Shown here in pieces: positions 43,916 to 52,440 of a stretch of 64,000 nucleotides of DNA (positions are counted from its first letter, which is position 1; the number at the start of each line of letters is the position of its first letter). The stretch is from contig NZ_CP108032.1 of assembly GCF_036169555.1 (NCBI RefSeq), positions 3,658,001-3,722,000 of the forward strand, read 5' to 3'. Under the pieces are notes generated by a model, which saw only the letters and a list, made by a program, of their open reading frames with translations, ran no database searches and was not told where the DNA came from. The position numbers were made by a program, and so were the translations under genes. The stretch comes from Streptomyces sp. NBC_00306 (GTDB taxonomy: Bacteria; Actinomycetota; Actinomycetes; Streptomycetales; Streptomycetaceae).

Positions 43916-44851
43916 ATGACCTCCACGTCGCCCGCATACGGCGAACTCCGCGCTCAGCTGGCCACGCTCACCACCGAGGCGTTCCGGCCGGAGCTCGCCG
44001 ACATCGACCAGCAGTCCACCCTCGAGATCGCCCGCATCATGAACGGCGAGGACCGCACCGTCCCCGACGCGGTCGCCGCCCAGCTGCCGCGGATCGCCGC
44101 CGCCATCGACGCCACCGCGGAGCGCATGTCCCGCGGCGGCCGGCTGGTGTACGCGGGCGCGGGCACGGCGGGCCGGCTCGGCGTGCTGGACGCCAGCGAG
44201 TGCCCGCCCACCTTCAACACCGACCCCTCCGAGGTGCTGGGCCTGATCGCGGGCGGGCCCTCCGCCATGGTCAAGGCCGTGGAGGGCGCGGAGGACAGCA
44301 AGGAACTGGCCGCCGCCGACCTGGACGGGCTCCGGCTGACCGCCGATGACACCGTCGTGGGGATCTCCGCATCGGGCCGCACCCCGTACGCCATCGGCGC
44401 CGTCGAGCACGCACGCGCCCTCGGCGCACTGACCGTCGGACTCTCCTGCAACGCGGACAGCGCACTCGCCGCGGCCGCCGACCACGGCATCGAGGTCGTC
44501 GTCGGACCCGAACTGCTGACCGGCTCGACACGGTTGAAGGCCGGTACGGCGCAGAAGCTCGTCCTCAACATGATCTCGACGATCACGATGATCCGGCTCG
44601 GCAAGACGTACGGAAACCTCATGGTCGACGTCCGCGCCTCCAACGAGAAGCTGCGGGCCCGCTCGCGGCGGATCGTGGCGCTCGCCACCGAAGCGGCCGA
44701 CGAGGAGATCGAGGCGGCGCTCGCCGCCACGGACGGCGAGGTCAAGGAGGCGATCCTGACCATCCTGGCCGGTGTGGACGCCGCCACGGCCCGCCGTCTC
44801 CTTGACGAATCCCGGGGCCACCTCCGGGCCGCACTCCAGTCCGCTCTCTGA
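43916..44851 (+). CDS. murQ: N-acetylmuramic acid 6-phosphate etherase
   Basis: A 311-residue SIS-domain lyase. LVYAGAGTAGRLGVLDASECPPTF (about residues 78-100) holds the catalytic Glu of the ASECPPTF motif. GISASGRTPYAIGAVEHA is the second phosphate loop. TAQKLVLNMISTITMIRLGKTYGNLMVDV is the family C-terminal block. It splits the lactyl ether of MurNAc-6P to GlcNAc-6P and D-lactate, recycling peptidoglycan sugar. It lies 35 nt after murR and 52 nt before the PTS gene. ATG 43892 is an alternative start. Confidence 0.94.
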   Translation: MTSTSPAYGELRAQLATLTTEAFRPELADIDQQSTLEIARIMNGEDRTVPDAVAAQLPRIAAAIDATAERMSRGGRLVYAGAGTAGRLGVLDASECPPTFNTDPSEVLGLIAGGPSAMVKAVEGAEDSKELAAADLDGLRLTADDTVVGISASGRTPYAIGAVEHARALGALTVGLSCNADSALAAAADHGIEVVVGPELLTGSTRLKAGTAQKLVLNMISTITMIRLGKTYGNLMVDVRASNEKLRARSRRIVALATEAADEEIEAALAATDGEVKEAILTILAGVDAATARRLLDESRGHLRAALQSAL

Positions 44852-44903
44852 TCCGCCCCTCCCTGGCACGTCCCCCGCCCCCGCACAGCAAGGCACCCGC
44901 ACC

Positions 44904-46358
44904 ATGAGCACGATCGATCACAAGGCGACGGCGGCAGCGATCCTCCCCCTCGTCGGAGGCGCCGCCAACGTCACGTCCGTCGCCCACTGCATGACCCGTC
45001 TCCGCCTCGGTCTGCGCGACCGTTCCCTCGTCCGGGACGAGGAACTCACCGCGCTGCCCGCCGTCATGGGGGTGGTCGACGACGACACCTACCAGATCGT
45101 GCTGGGACCGGGCACCGTCGCCCGCGTCACCCCCGAGTTCGAGGCACTGATCGCGGAGGCGCCGGTCACCGCGGAAGCGCTCGCCGACCGGGGTGCGGCC
45201 ATCAGGGCGGAACGGAAGTCGCGCAACTCCACCCCCTTCAAGCTCTTCCTGCGGAAGATCGCGAACATCTTCGTCCCGCTGATCCCCGCCCTCATCGGCT
45301 GCGGCATCATCGCCGGTCTCAACGGCCTGCTCATCAACCTGGGTTGGCTGCCGTCCGTCACCCCCGCGCTCGCCGCCATGGCGAGCGGCTTCATGGCGCT
45401 GATCGCGGTCTTCGTCGGCTACAACACCGCGAAGGAGTTCGGCGGAACCCCGATCCTCGGCGGCGCGGTCGCCGCGATCATCGTCTTCCCCGGCGTCGCC
45501 AACATCGAGGCCTTCGGCCAGAAGCTCTCCCCCGGCCAGGGCGGAGTACTGGGCGCGCTCGCCGCGGCGATCCTCGCGGTGTACGTCGAGAAGTGGTGCC
45601 GCCGCGTGGTGCCGGCCTCCCTCGACGTCCTGGTCACCCCGACGCTGACCGTCCTCGTCTCCGGCCTGGTCACCAACTTCGGCCTGATGTTCGTGGCCGG
45701 TGAGATCTCCACGGCCATCGGCGACTTCGCCAACTGGCTGCTCGCCAGCGGCGGAGCGGGCGCCGGCTTCGTCCTCGGCGGACTCTTCCTCCCGCTGGTG
45801 ATGCTCGGCCTCCACCAGGCGCTGATCCCCATCCACGCCACGCTCATCGAGCAGCAGGGCTTCACGGTCCTGCTCCCCATCCTGGCGATGGCGGGCGCGG
45901 GCCAGGTCGGCGCGGCGGTCGCCGTGTACGCCCGACTCCCGCACAACACCTCGATCCGCAACACCATCAAGTCCGCCCTCCCCGCGGGTGTCCTGGGTGT
46001 CGGCGAGCCCCTGATCTACGGCGTCTCGCTCCCGCTGGGCCGCCCGTTCATCACGGCCTGCATCGGCGGCGCGTTCGGCGGAGGGTTCGTGGGCCTGTTC
46101 AACATGCTGGGCGACAAGGTCGGTTCGACGGCCATCGGCCCGTCGGGCTGGGCCCTGTTCCCGCTGGTCGACGGAAACAAGGGCCTGGGCGAGACGATCG
46201 CGATCTACGCGGGAGGGCTGCTGGCCGGGTACGCGGTGGGCTTCCTGGCGACGTACTGGTTCGGCTTCACGAAGCAGATGCTGACGGACCTGAACGCGGC
46301 GCCGGCGGAGGCTGCGCCGGACGCCAAGCAGCGGGAGTTCAGCCCGGCGGGCGTCTGA
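44904..46358 (+). CDS. murP: PTS EIIBC transporter, MurNAc-type
   Basis: A 484-residue glucose-superfamily PTS permease. The EIIB domain (1-85) has the phosphorylated Cys in SVAHCMTRLRL (Cys29). The EIIC domain (about 110-470) has about ten helices with GYNTAKEFGGTPILGGAVAAI and GVGEPLIYGVSLPLGRPFI. There is no EIIA domain, so it must borrow EIIA-Crr. Context with murR and murQ makes MurNAc the likely sugar; sucrose or trehalose EIIBC proteins look similar. It imports and phosphorylates its substrate at the membrane. Confidence 0.88.
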   Translation: MSTIDHKATAAAILPLVGGAANVTSVAHCMTRLRLGLRDRSLVRDEELTALPAVMGVVDDDTYQIVLGPGTVARVTPEFEALIAEAPVTAEALADRGAAIRAERKSRNSTPFKLFLRKIANIFVPLIPALIGCGIIAGLNGLLINLGWLPSVTPALAAMASGFMALIAVFVGYNTAKEFGGTPILGGAVAAIIVFPGVANIEAFGQKLSPGQGGVLGALAAAILAVYVEKWCRRVVPASLDVLVTPTLTVLVSGLVTNFGLMFVAGEISTAIGDFANWLLASGGAGAGFVLGGLFLPLVMLGLHQALIPIHATLIEQQGFTVLLPILAMAGAGQVGAAVAVYARLPHNTSIRNTIKSALPAGVLGVGEPLIYGVSLPLGRPFITACIGGAFGGGFVGLFNMLGDKVGSTAIGPSGWALFPLVDGNKGLGETIAIYAGGLLAGYAVGFLATYWFGFTKQMLTDLNAAPAEAAPDAKQREFSPAGV

Positions 46359-46392
46359 CGACATCAAGCCCCGCCGGGACCTGCGGCCGCAC

Positions 46393-46817
46393 ATTCAAGC
46401 CCCGCCGGCGATTGAGGCGCGGGGTCCGGGGCAGCGCCCCGGCGGACCGCCCGCGGCTCTCGTCGCACGGCACACCCTGCGGGCGTGTCCTCAATCGCCG
46501 GACGGGCTGGAATTACCTGCCCCGCACAAAATCAAGCCCCGCCGGGGCATCTGGCCGCACATTCAAGCCCCGCCGGCGATTGAGGCGCGGGGTCCGGGGC
46601 AGCGCCCCGGCAGACCACCCGCACGTCTCGTCGCACCGCACACCCTACGGGCGTGTCCTCAATCGCCGGACGGGCTGGAATTACCTGCCCCGCACACAAT
46701 CAAGCCCCGCCGGCGATTGAGGCGCGGGGCCCGGGGCAGCGCCCCGGCAGACCACCCGCACGTCTCGTCGCACAGCACGCCCTCCGGGCATGTCCTCAAT
46801 CGCCGGACGGGCTGGAC
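46393..46817. repeat. Tandem array of three family A hairpin units
   Basis: Three units with 13-bp perfect inverted arms CCGGCGATTGAGG / CCTCAATCGCCGG at 46405-46417/46489-46501, 46573-46585/46657-46669 and 46710-46722/46794-46806, each enclosing a GGGGTCCGGGGCAGCGCCCC-type inner part and a diverged 40-bp centre. Unit spacing is 168 and 137 bp. The gap has no gene of its own, and its right end runs into the coding region of the ABC ATPase. Confidence 0.92.
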
Positions 46818-47503
46818 GTGCCCGCTGCCGCACGCTCCTCCATCGTCACCCTCCCCTGACGAATCACCGCCACCCGCCTCGCCCGCCCCGCCAGCGCCGA
46901 GTCGTGCGTCACCATCACGAAGGTGAAGGCGTGTTCCTGCCACAGGGACTCCAGCACCTCCATGATCTCGTCCCGCATCGACTCGTCGAGGTTTCCGGTG
47001 GGCTCGTCCGCCAGCAGCACCGCCGGCCGCTTGACCAACGCGCGGGCGATCGCGACCCGTTGCTGCTGACCGCCCGACAACTCACCCGGCAGATGTCTCA
47101 GGCGCTCGCCGAGCCCCACCGAGCCGAGCGCCTCCGCGGCCCGCTCCCGCCGCTCGGCCGTCCTCAGGCCGAGCGGCACCAGCGCGGTCTCCACGTTCTC
47201 CTGCGCCGTGAGCGTGGGGATCAGGTTGAAGCTCTGGAAGACGAACCCGATCTTCTCCGCACGGACCCGGGTCAGCCGCGCCTCCGGCAGGGTCGCGAGA
47301 TCCGTCCCGTCCAGGACCACGCTGCCCTCCGACGGCCGGTCCAGCCCGCCGAGCATCTGCAGCAGCGTCGACTTGCCGCCGCCGGTCGGGCCCTGGATCA
47401 CCAGCCGACCGCCGTCCTCGATGGTGAGGTCCACGCCCGCCAGTGCGTGCACCGTGTCCTTGCCGCGCCGGTAGCGCTTGGTGACGCCACTGAGCTCGTA
47501 CAT
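46796..47503 (-). CDS. ABC transporter ATP-binding protein (LolD/MacB type)
   Basis: A 235-residue ABC ATPase: Walker A GPTGGGKS (38-45), FVFQSFNLIPTLTAQENVE (Q-loop), LSGGQQQR signature, LLADEPTGNLDE Walker B and VMVTHD H-loop. The FNLIP and TGNLD wording is typical of the LolD/MacB group. It pairs with the FtsX-like permease 49 bp upstream. ATG 47503 has AGGAG 6 nt before it. The last residues (SSPSGD) and stop codon are encoded by a family A intergenic repeat. Confidence 0.92.
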   Translation of the reverse strand: MYELSGVTKRYRRGKDTVHALAGVDLTIEDGGRLVIQGPTGGGKSTLLQMLGGLDRPSEGSVVLDGTDLATLPEARLTRVRAEKIGFVFQSFNLIPTLTAQENVETALVPLGLRTAERRERAAEALGSVGLGERLRHLPGELSGGQQQRVAIARALVKRPAVLLADEPTGNLDESMRDEIMEVLESLWQEHAFTFVMVTHDSALAGRARRVAVIRQGRVTMEERAAAGTSSPSGD

Positions 47504-47552
47504 CATCAACTCCTGTTGCACATGGATGAGAAGGGCTGCTGCGGTCGCCGCG

Positions 47553-49010
47553 TCACTCGACGCGGCGCAGCGCGTCGGCGGGGCGGAGCCGGGACGCACG
47601 CCAGCCGCCAAAGCCGCCCGCCACGAGTCCTCCCGCCACGGCGAGCGCGACGGCGAGACCGATCGTGGTCAGCGAGACCGGCGCGGTGAGTGCGATGTCG
47701 AGCGCACGGGACGCGGAGCCGGGACCGCCCTGGACCGCCGGACCGGCGCCGAACATCCGGCCACCGCCCGCCCCGCCTCCCCCGCCGCCGAGCTGCGCGG
47801 TCAGCGTCGGACTGAACGTCGTGATCAGCCACGCTCCGGCGAGCCCCAGCGCGATACCGAGCGCGCCGCCGAACAGCCCGTTGACCAGGGCCTCCCCGGC
47901 CACCTGCCGGGTCACCCGGCCGCTCTTCCACCCCAGGGCCTTCAACGTCCCGAACTCCCGCACCCGCCGGCTCACCGCGGACGAGGTCAGCAGCCCGGCG
48001 ACCAGGAACGCGGCGACGAGCACCAGGATCGACAGCCACTTGCCGACCCCCGAGGCGAGGTCGGACGCGGTGGACAGGGACCCGGAGACGGTGTCGGCCA
48101 GATCAGCCGATGTCGTCACGGTCGTACCCGAGATGTTCTTCTGGATCGTCTGCTTCACCGCGTCGATCCGCTGCGAGTCCTTCGCCCGGACATAGACCGT
48201 GGTGACCTTGTCCTTGGCGCCGGCCAGCGACTGCGCCTGGGTGAGCGGCAGATACACATTGGCCGCGGCGTCCCCGCTGTCGGCCGTCGCGATACCGATG
48301 ACCTGGTACGGGATCTTGGAGATGGTGAGCGTCTTGCCGACGCCGAGACTCTTCTCCTTGGCGTACGCGCTGTCGAGCACCACGACCTTGGCGTTGGTCT
48401 CGGTCGCCTTGAACGTACGCCCGGAGGTGATCTTCGACGAGGTCAGCGGGCCGAGGTCCTGCTCGGTGACGTCCGTCCCGTACGCGGTGTACGAGTCGAC
48501 GTCGAAGGCAGCACCGCCGCCCTGCACTTCGCCACCACCGCCGCCACCGCCACCGGGTCCGCCCTGTCGCGGCTGTGCGGGAGCGGCCTCTCCGCGCCTG
48601 AACTGCCCGTTGACCTTCATGACCCGCACACTCAGGCCGCCCACGGCGTCTCCCACGCCGTCCTGCTTGCCGACCTGCGCGACGGTCGACGAGGCGAGTG
48701 TCTCGAAGCCCTGGACCATCACCAGGTCCCGCGCCTGCTCGGCGGTGTCGTCGTTGTCCTGCGCGTCGAACTCGAACCGGGGCCGCCGCGTCGTCTCGCC
48801 CTCCCCGGGCGGCGCGGCGGCCTTGGTGACGGTCATGTCCGTGCCCAGCCCGTACAGCGATTCCAGGACCTTGTCCTGGGCGCGATTCATCCCGGACGAG
48901 ACCGAGTTGACCACGATGACCAGCGCGATTCCGAGAGCGAGTCCCGAAGCGACGACGAGCGCCGCTTTTCTGCGGCGGCGCAGTTCGCGCCGGAGGTAGG
49001 TGAAGAACAT
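47553..49010 (-). CDS. MacB/FtsX-type ABC transporter permease
   Basis: A 485-residue protein. One N-terminal helix (AALVVASGLALGIALVIVV) is followed by a large extracytoplasmic MacB-like domain (about 50-320) containing the Gly run GGPGGGGGGGGEVQGGG. Three C-terminal helices begin at WLSILVLVAAFLVAGLL with the FtsX signature VREFGTLKALGWKSGRV. It ends in SRLRPADALRRVE, a common FtsX terminus. A mechanotransmission-type exporter or envelope-stress ABC unit; substrate unknown. Confidence 0.9.
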   Translation of the reverse strand: MFFTYLRRELRRRRKAALVVASGLALGIALVIVVNSVSSGMNRAQDKVLESLYGLGTDMTVTKAAAPPGEGETTRRPRFEFDAQDNDDTAEQARDLVMVQGFETLASSTVAQVGKQDGVGDAVGGLSVRVMKVNGQFRRGEAAPAQPRQGGPGGGGGGGGEVQGGGAAFDVDSYTAYGTDVTEQDLGPLTSSKITSGRTFKATETNAKVVVLDSAYAKEKSLGVGKTLTISKIPYQVIGIATADSGDAAANVYLPLTQAQSLAGAKDKVTTVYVRAKDSQRIDAVKQTIQKNISGTTVTTSADLADTVSGSLSTASDLASGVGKWLSILVLVAAFLVAGLLTSSAVSRRVREFGTLKALGWKSGRVTRQVAGEALVNGLFGGALGIALGLAGAWLITTFSPTLTAQLGGGGGGAGGGRMFGAGPAVQGGPGSASRALDIALTAPVSLTTIGLAVALAVAGGLVAGGFGGWRASRLRPADALRRVE

Positions 49011-49097
49011 GGCTGGAAGTTAGGCGGGTGGCGTGATGGCCGGTTGAGTGCGCGGTGAGAGAAGCATGAGAACGCCTGAGCCGCCCTCACCACCCGT

Positions 49098-49316
49098 TCA
49101 CGGCAGCCGGCCCTCCGCGTTGAGCTGCCGCACCCGCGCCCTCAGCACCTCGGCGGGCGGCGCCGGCCGTACGTCCTCGGGCGGGCAGTCCCACTCCCGT
49201 CCGCCGCCCACGGGCCGCAGCTGCACACAGGTACCGACGCGGCCCATGACCAGCCCCACGCGCCCGTCCCGGACATCGACGGCGTACGTGCCCGCCTCCG
49301 GCACCTGCCCGCTCAC
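49098..49316 (-). CDS. Small hypothetical protein beside XRE/DUF397 locus (72 aa)
   Basis: GTG 49316 overlaps the stop of the next upstream small gene by 4 bp (GTGA). The sequence (VPEAGTYAVDVRDGRVGLVMGR, VQLRPVGGGREWDCPPEDVRP) looks like a small beta-barrel with one Cys. Proteins like this recur near XRE/DUF397 genes in Streptomyces. The function is unknown. Confidence 0.65.
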   Translation of the reverse strand: MSGQVPEAGTYAVDVRDGRVGLVMGRVGTCVQLRPVGGGREWDCPPEDVRPAPPAEVLRARVRQLNAEGRLP

Positions 49317-49528
49317 TTCTCCAGCCCCTGAAGCACCGCCGCCAGCCGCAGCGCGGTGTCGAGGTTGCAACGCCCCAGCTCCACCAAGGGATACGGCGCC
49401 GAACTCGCCAGCGACACCAGATCGACCCGTAGCGACGGCAGCGTCACCGACACCACGTCGAGGCCCTGCCGCAACTGGGCCACCACCTCCTCGGCGGCCC
49501 GCAGCCGCTCCGCCGAACGCACCACCAT
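49313..49528 (-). CDS. Small hypothetical protein beside XRE/DUF397 locus (71 aa)
   Basis: ATG 49528 has GGAGG 9 nt upstream. A helical N-terminus (SAERLRAAEEVVAQLRQGLD) is followed by LPSLRVDLVSLASSAPYPLVELGRCNLDTALRLAAVL. Coupled to the 72-aa gene and divergent from the XRE regulator across a 113-bp promoter region. The function is unknown. Confidence 0.65.
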   Translation of the reverse strand: MVVRSAERLRAAEEVVAQLRQGLDVVSVTLPSLRVDLVSLASSAPYPLVELGRCNLDTALRLAAVLQGLEK

Positions 49529-49641
49529 GACCAGGCACCTCCACACTCAGTGTTCGCTTTCCTCACCCAGCGTGTCCGTCACTGGCTAGCCTGAACAGTG
49601 ACGGCGGCCCAACAACGCGACCTGTCGGCCAGGGAGTTGTC

Positions 49642-50484
49642 TTGCCAGGACCCAAGGATCTCGATCCCTCCTCATCCCCCCGCGCCCTGCTGGGCGCCGA
49701 GCTGCGCCACGCACGCGACCAAGCGGGTCTCACCCAGGACGAGTTGGGCAGACCGCTGTTCGTCAGCGGCTCGTACATCGGCCAGATGGAGGCGGGTACG
49801 CGCAGGATGCTGCCCGAGTACGCGCACCAGATAGACGAGATCCTCGGGACGAACGGGTTCTTCACCCGCAACTGCGAGGTCTCCAACAAGTCGCGCTACC
49901 CGGACCACTTCGCCGAGGCGGCGGAAGCGGAGGCGACCGCGACGACGATCCGGGAGTACGCGCCGCTGTTGGTGCCGGGGCTGCTTCAGACGGAGGCGTA
50001 TGCGCGGGCAGTGTTCCGGGCGTATCAGCCGACCGCCGCCGAGGACGTCATCGATGAGCTGGTGGAGGCCCGGCTCGACCGGGCGCGGCTGCTGACCCAT
50101 CCAACAAAGCCTCAGTTGTGGGCAGTTCTCGACGAGGCGGTGTTACGGAGGAAGGTCGGCGGGACGGCAGTGATGGCGGAGACGCTGGAACATGTGGCGG
50201 GGCTGGCGCGGCGGCACCGCATCATCGTGCAGGTGCTGCCGTTCGCGGCGGGTGCGCACGCGGCTTCTGATGGCGGCCTCAAATTGATGACATTCCCCGA
50301 TGCGCCACCGCTCGCCTACGTCAACGGTCTGGGAACCGGCCAGTTGGTGGATGATCCGGCCACGGTCACTCGCCACGAACTGTCTTACGATCTGGTCGGG
50401 GCCACCGCACTGTCACCGGAAACGTCCTTGGCCTTGATCTCGTCAGTGGCGGAGGATTACGCACATGAGGATCAGCAACCCTGA
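49642..50484 (+). CDS. XRE-family regulator with DUF5753 (Scr1-like)
   Basis: A 280-residue protein. The N-terminal XRE helix-turn-helix (about 14-70: LGAELRHARDQAGLTQDELGRPLFVSGSYIGQMEAG) is followed by the C-terminal DUF5753 domain (about 95-270: YAPLLVPGLLQTEAYARAVF, RLLTHPTKPQLWAVLDEAVL). The TTG start follows GGGAG. Leu168 is encoded by TTA (50143-50145), a rare codon that in Streptomyces depends on the bldA tRNA. Paired with DUF397 as in the Scr1/Scr2 toxin-antitoxin-like systems, which are linked to development and antibiotic production. Confidence 0.9.
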   Translation: MPGPKDLDPSSSPRALLGAELRHARDQAGLTQDELGRPLFVSGSYIGQMEAGTRRMLPEYAHQIDEILGTNGFFTRNCEVSNKSRYPDHFAEAAEAEATATTIREYAPLLVPGLLQTEAYARAVFRAYQPTAAEDVIDELVEARLDRARLLTHPTKPQLWAVLDEAVLRRKVGGTAVMAETLEHVAGLARRHRIIVQVLPFAAGAHAASDGGLKLMTFPDAPPLAYVNGLGTGQLVDDPATVTRHELSYDLVGATALSPETSLALISSVAEDYAHEDQQP

Positions 50485-50731
50485 GTTCGACCTGGCAACA
50501 GCGGTCTGGCACAAGTCCAGCTACAGCGGCGGCGACGGCGGCAACTGCCTGGAGATGGCCACCTGGCGCAAGTCGACCCACAGCGGCGGCGAAGGCGGCA
50601 ACTGCCTCGAAGTCGCCGACAACTCCCCCGGCTTCGTCCCCGTACGCGACTCCAAGAACAGCGGCGGCCCCGAACTCATGTTCAGAGCCGCCGCCTGGTC
50701 CGCCTTCGTCGCCGGTCTGAAGCGCGACTAG
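50465..50731 (+). CDS. DUF397 protein with duplicated N-terminal motif
   Basis: An 88-residue partner of the XRE regulator, overlapping its end by 20 bp. DUF397 proteins normally carry one W-K-S-S-Y-S-G...GGNC-E block. Here it occurs twice (WHKSSYSGGDGGNCLEM, then WRKSTHSGGEGGNCLEV), followed by the usual PVRDSK and the C-terminal WSAFVAGLK. The protein is therefore longer than the typical 60-70 residues. It converges on the S33 peptidase gene with a 4-bp overlap of stops. Confidence 0.88.
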   Translation: MRISNPEFDLATAVWHKSSYSGGDGGNCLEMATWRKSTHSGGEGGNCLEVADNSPGFVPVRDSKNSGGPELMFRAAAWSAFVAGLKRD

Positions 50732-52236
50732 CAGGCCTTGTCGCGGGCCGGGCGTTCGCCGGTGAGCAGGAAGGTGGTCACGGCGTCGTCCCCGCAGGCG
50801 TTGCCGTTGGCGACGTAGGCGCCGTGGCCCACGGTGTCGACCGTGACCATCCGGGCCCGCGCACCGAACGCCTCGCGCATCTTCAGCGCACCGGCGAGCG
50901 GTGTGGAGGGGTCGCGCCGGGTCTGGATCATGAGGACGTTCGAGGGGCCGCCGTCCGGGGTGATGCGGGTGGGCCGCTCGCGCGGCTTGTCCTTCCAGAA
51001 GGCGCACAGCCAGATGTTCCTCGGCATGCCCGCGGTGAGGGGGTACTGCGCACGGCTCCTGGCGACGTCGCGGGCGTAGGGTGCCGGGTCGGTGGCCGGC
51101 CAGGCGTCGACGTCGTTGCAGATGGTGGCGCCGGTGACGGCGACCGAGTTCTGCATGACCTGGTCCGGGGGCGTGTTCGCGGCGGGGAGTTCGCGGCCGT
51201 CGCGGGCGGCGGCCATCAGCTTGGCCAGCGCGGGGAATCGCGTGACGGAGTAGAGGCTGTCCAGCAGGGTCTGCCGCAGGACGTTGCCGTTGAGTTCCGC
51301 CGGGTTGGCGCCGGCCCACGGGATCGGTGCACGGTCGAGGCGGGTGGCGAGCGCGAGGAACATCGGCCGGACCTCGGCGGGCGTCGCGGCGAGGCGGTCG
51401 GGGTTGGCGGGGTCCGCGGCCCAGGCGGCGAAGTCGGGGAAGGCGTCCTCGACGGCGATCTCGTAGTTGGCGAGCCAGCCGCGGGCCACCCGCTTCGGGT
51501 CGGGGTCGCCGCTGCTGTCCAGGACCCAGCGGTCGGTGCGGTGGGGGAACATCTGGGCGTAGACGGCTCCCACGTACGTCCCGTACGACAGACCCCAGGC
51601 GGACAGCCTGCGCTCGCCGAGTGCCTGCCGGATGCGGTCGATGTCCCGGGCCTCGTTGCGGGTGCTGATGCTGCGCATCACCTCGCCCCCGTTCGTGGCG
51701 CAGGCGGCGGCGAGGCGGCGGGCGGTCTCGGTGTTCTTGTCGATGCTGCCGTCCGCGGCGGGCCATCCCCTGACGTTCACCAGGGCGAGGTCGTCGTGGG
51801 TGAGACCGCAGCTCACCGGTGTGCTGCGGCCGACGCCGCGCGGGTCGAAGCCCACGATGTCGTAGGCGTCGCGCACCGACTGGGGCAGCTTCTTCCCCTT
51901 GCCCGAGGGATCGTTGATGCTGGAGCCGCCGGGTCCTCCGGGGATGATCAGCAGGGTGCCACGTCGTCTGTCGGGGCTCTCGCTGCGGATGCGGGAGACG
52001 GCGAGGGTGGTCTGCGGCCCCCGGGGTTTCGCGTGGTCGAGCGGTACGGAGATGTCCGCGCACTCCTGGCGCGGGTCGAGTCCCGTACCGGTGCATTTCT
52101 CCCAGCGGACTGCCGGGTCCGGCAGGGGAGTTGAGGCCGAGGCGGGCGCCGGGAGGGCGAGGAGCGTCGTCGCCAGGACCGGGAGGGTGAGCGCCGCCGC
52201 GGTGAAGCCGGATGTCGTACTGCCGAGGATTCGCAT
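50728..52236 (-). CDS. Secreted alpha/beta hydrolase, S33 tripeptidyl-aminopeptidase type
   Basis: A 502-residue protein. A signal peptide (TLPVLATTLLALPAPASA) is followed by an alpha/beta-hydrolase fold with oxyanion region PGGPGG (99-104), GFDPRGVGRS (129-138) and nucleophile elbow GLSYG (Ser217). Late Asp in TRRDPSTP and His in TVGHGAYV complete the triad. The TAP-like C-terminal domain matches Streptomyces Slp/Tap exported aminopeptidases that trim N-terminal tripeptides from secreted proteins. ATG 52236 has GAGGG 7 nt upstream. Confidence 0.9.
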   Translation of the reverse strand: MRILGSTTSGFTAAALTLPVLATTLLALPAPASASTPLPDPAVRWEKCTGTGLDPRQECADISVPLDHAKPRGPQTTLAVSRIRSESPDRRRGTLLIIPGGPGGSSINDPSGKGKKLPQSVRDAYDIVGFDPRGVGRSTPVSCGLTHDDLALVNVRGWPAADGSIDKNTETARRLAAACATNGGEVMRSISTRNEARDIDRIRQALGERRLSAWGLSYGTYVGAVYAQMFPHRTDRWVLDSSGDPDPKRVARGWLANYEIAVEDAFPDFAAWAADPANPDRLAATPAEVRPMFLALATRLDRAPIPWAGANPAELNGNVLRQTLLDSLYSVTRFPALAKLMAAARDGRELPAANTPPDQVMQNSVAVTGATICNDVDAWPATDPAPYARDVARSRAQYPLTAGMPRNIWLCAFWKDKPRERPTRITPDGGPSNVLMIQTRRDPSTPLAGALKMREAFGARARMVTVDTVGHGAYVANGNACGDDAVTTFLLTGERPARDKAC

Positions 52237-52440
52237 GTGATGACCCTCGCGGAACCGGCGCCCGGCTCCCACGGTGCCTCCTGGCCTGTTCCCAGGGGGG
52301 TTTGCCCCACCCGGCCCGTAGGGGCCGCGCCCGCGGTGGCCGACGTCCGGCACCCCACCCGCGGCACTGCGCTGCGCTCATACAGCGACGGCCGGCGGGC
52401 CGTCCCTCCTCGAACGACCTTTCCAGAGAGAGGAACACCG

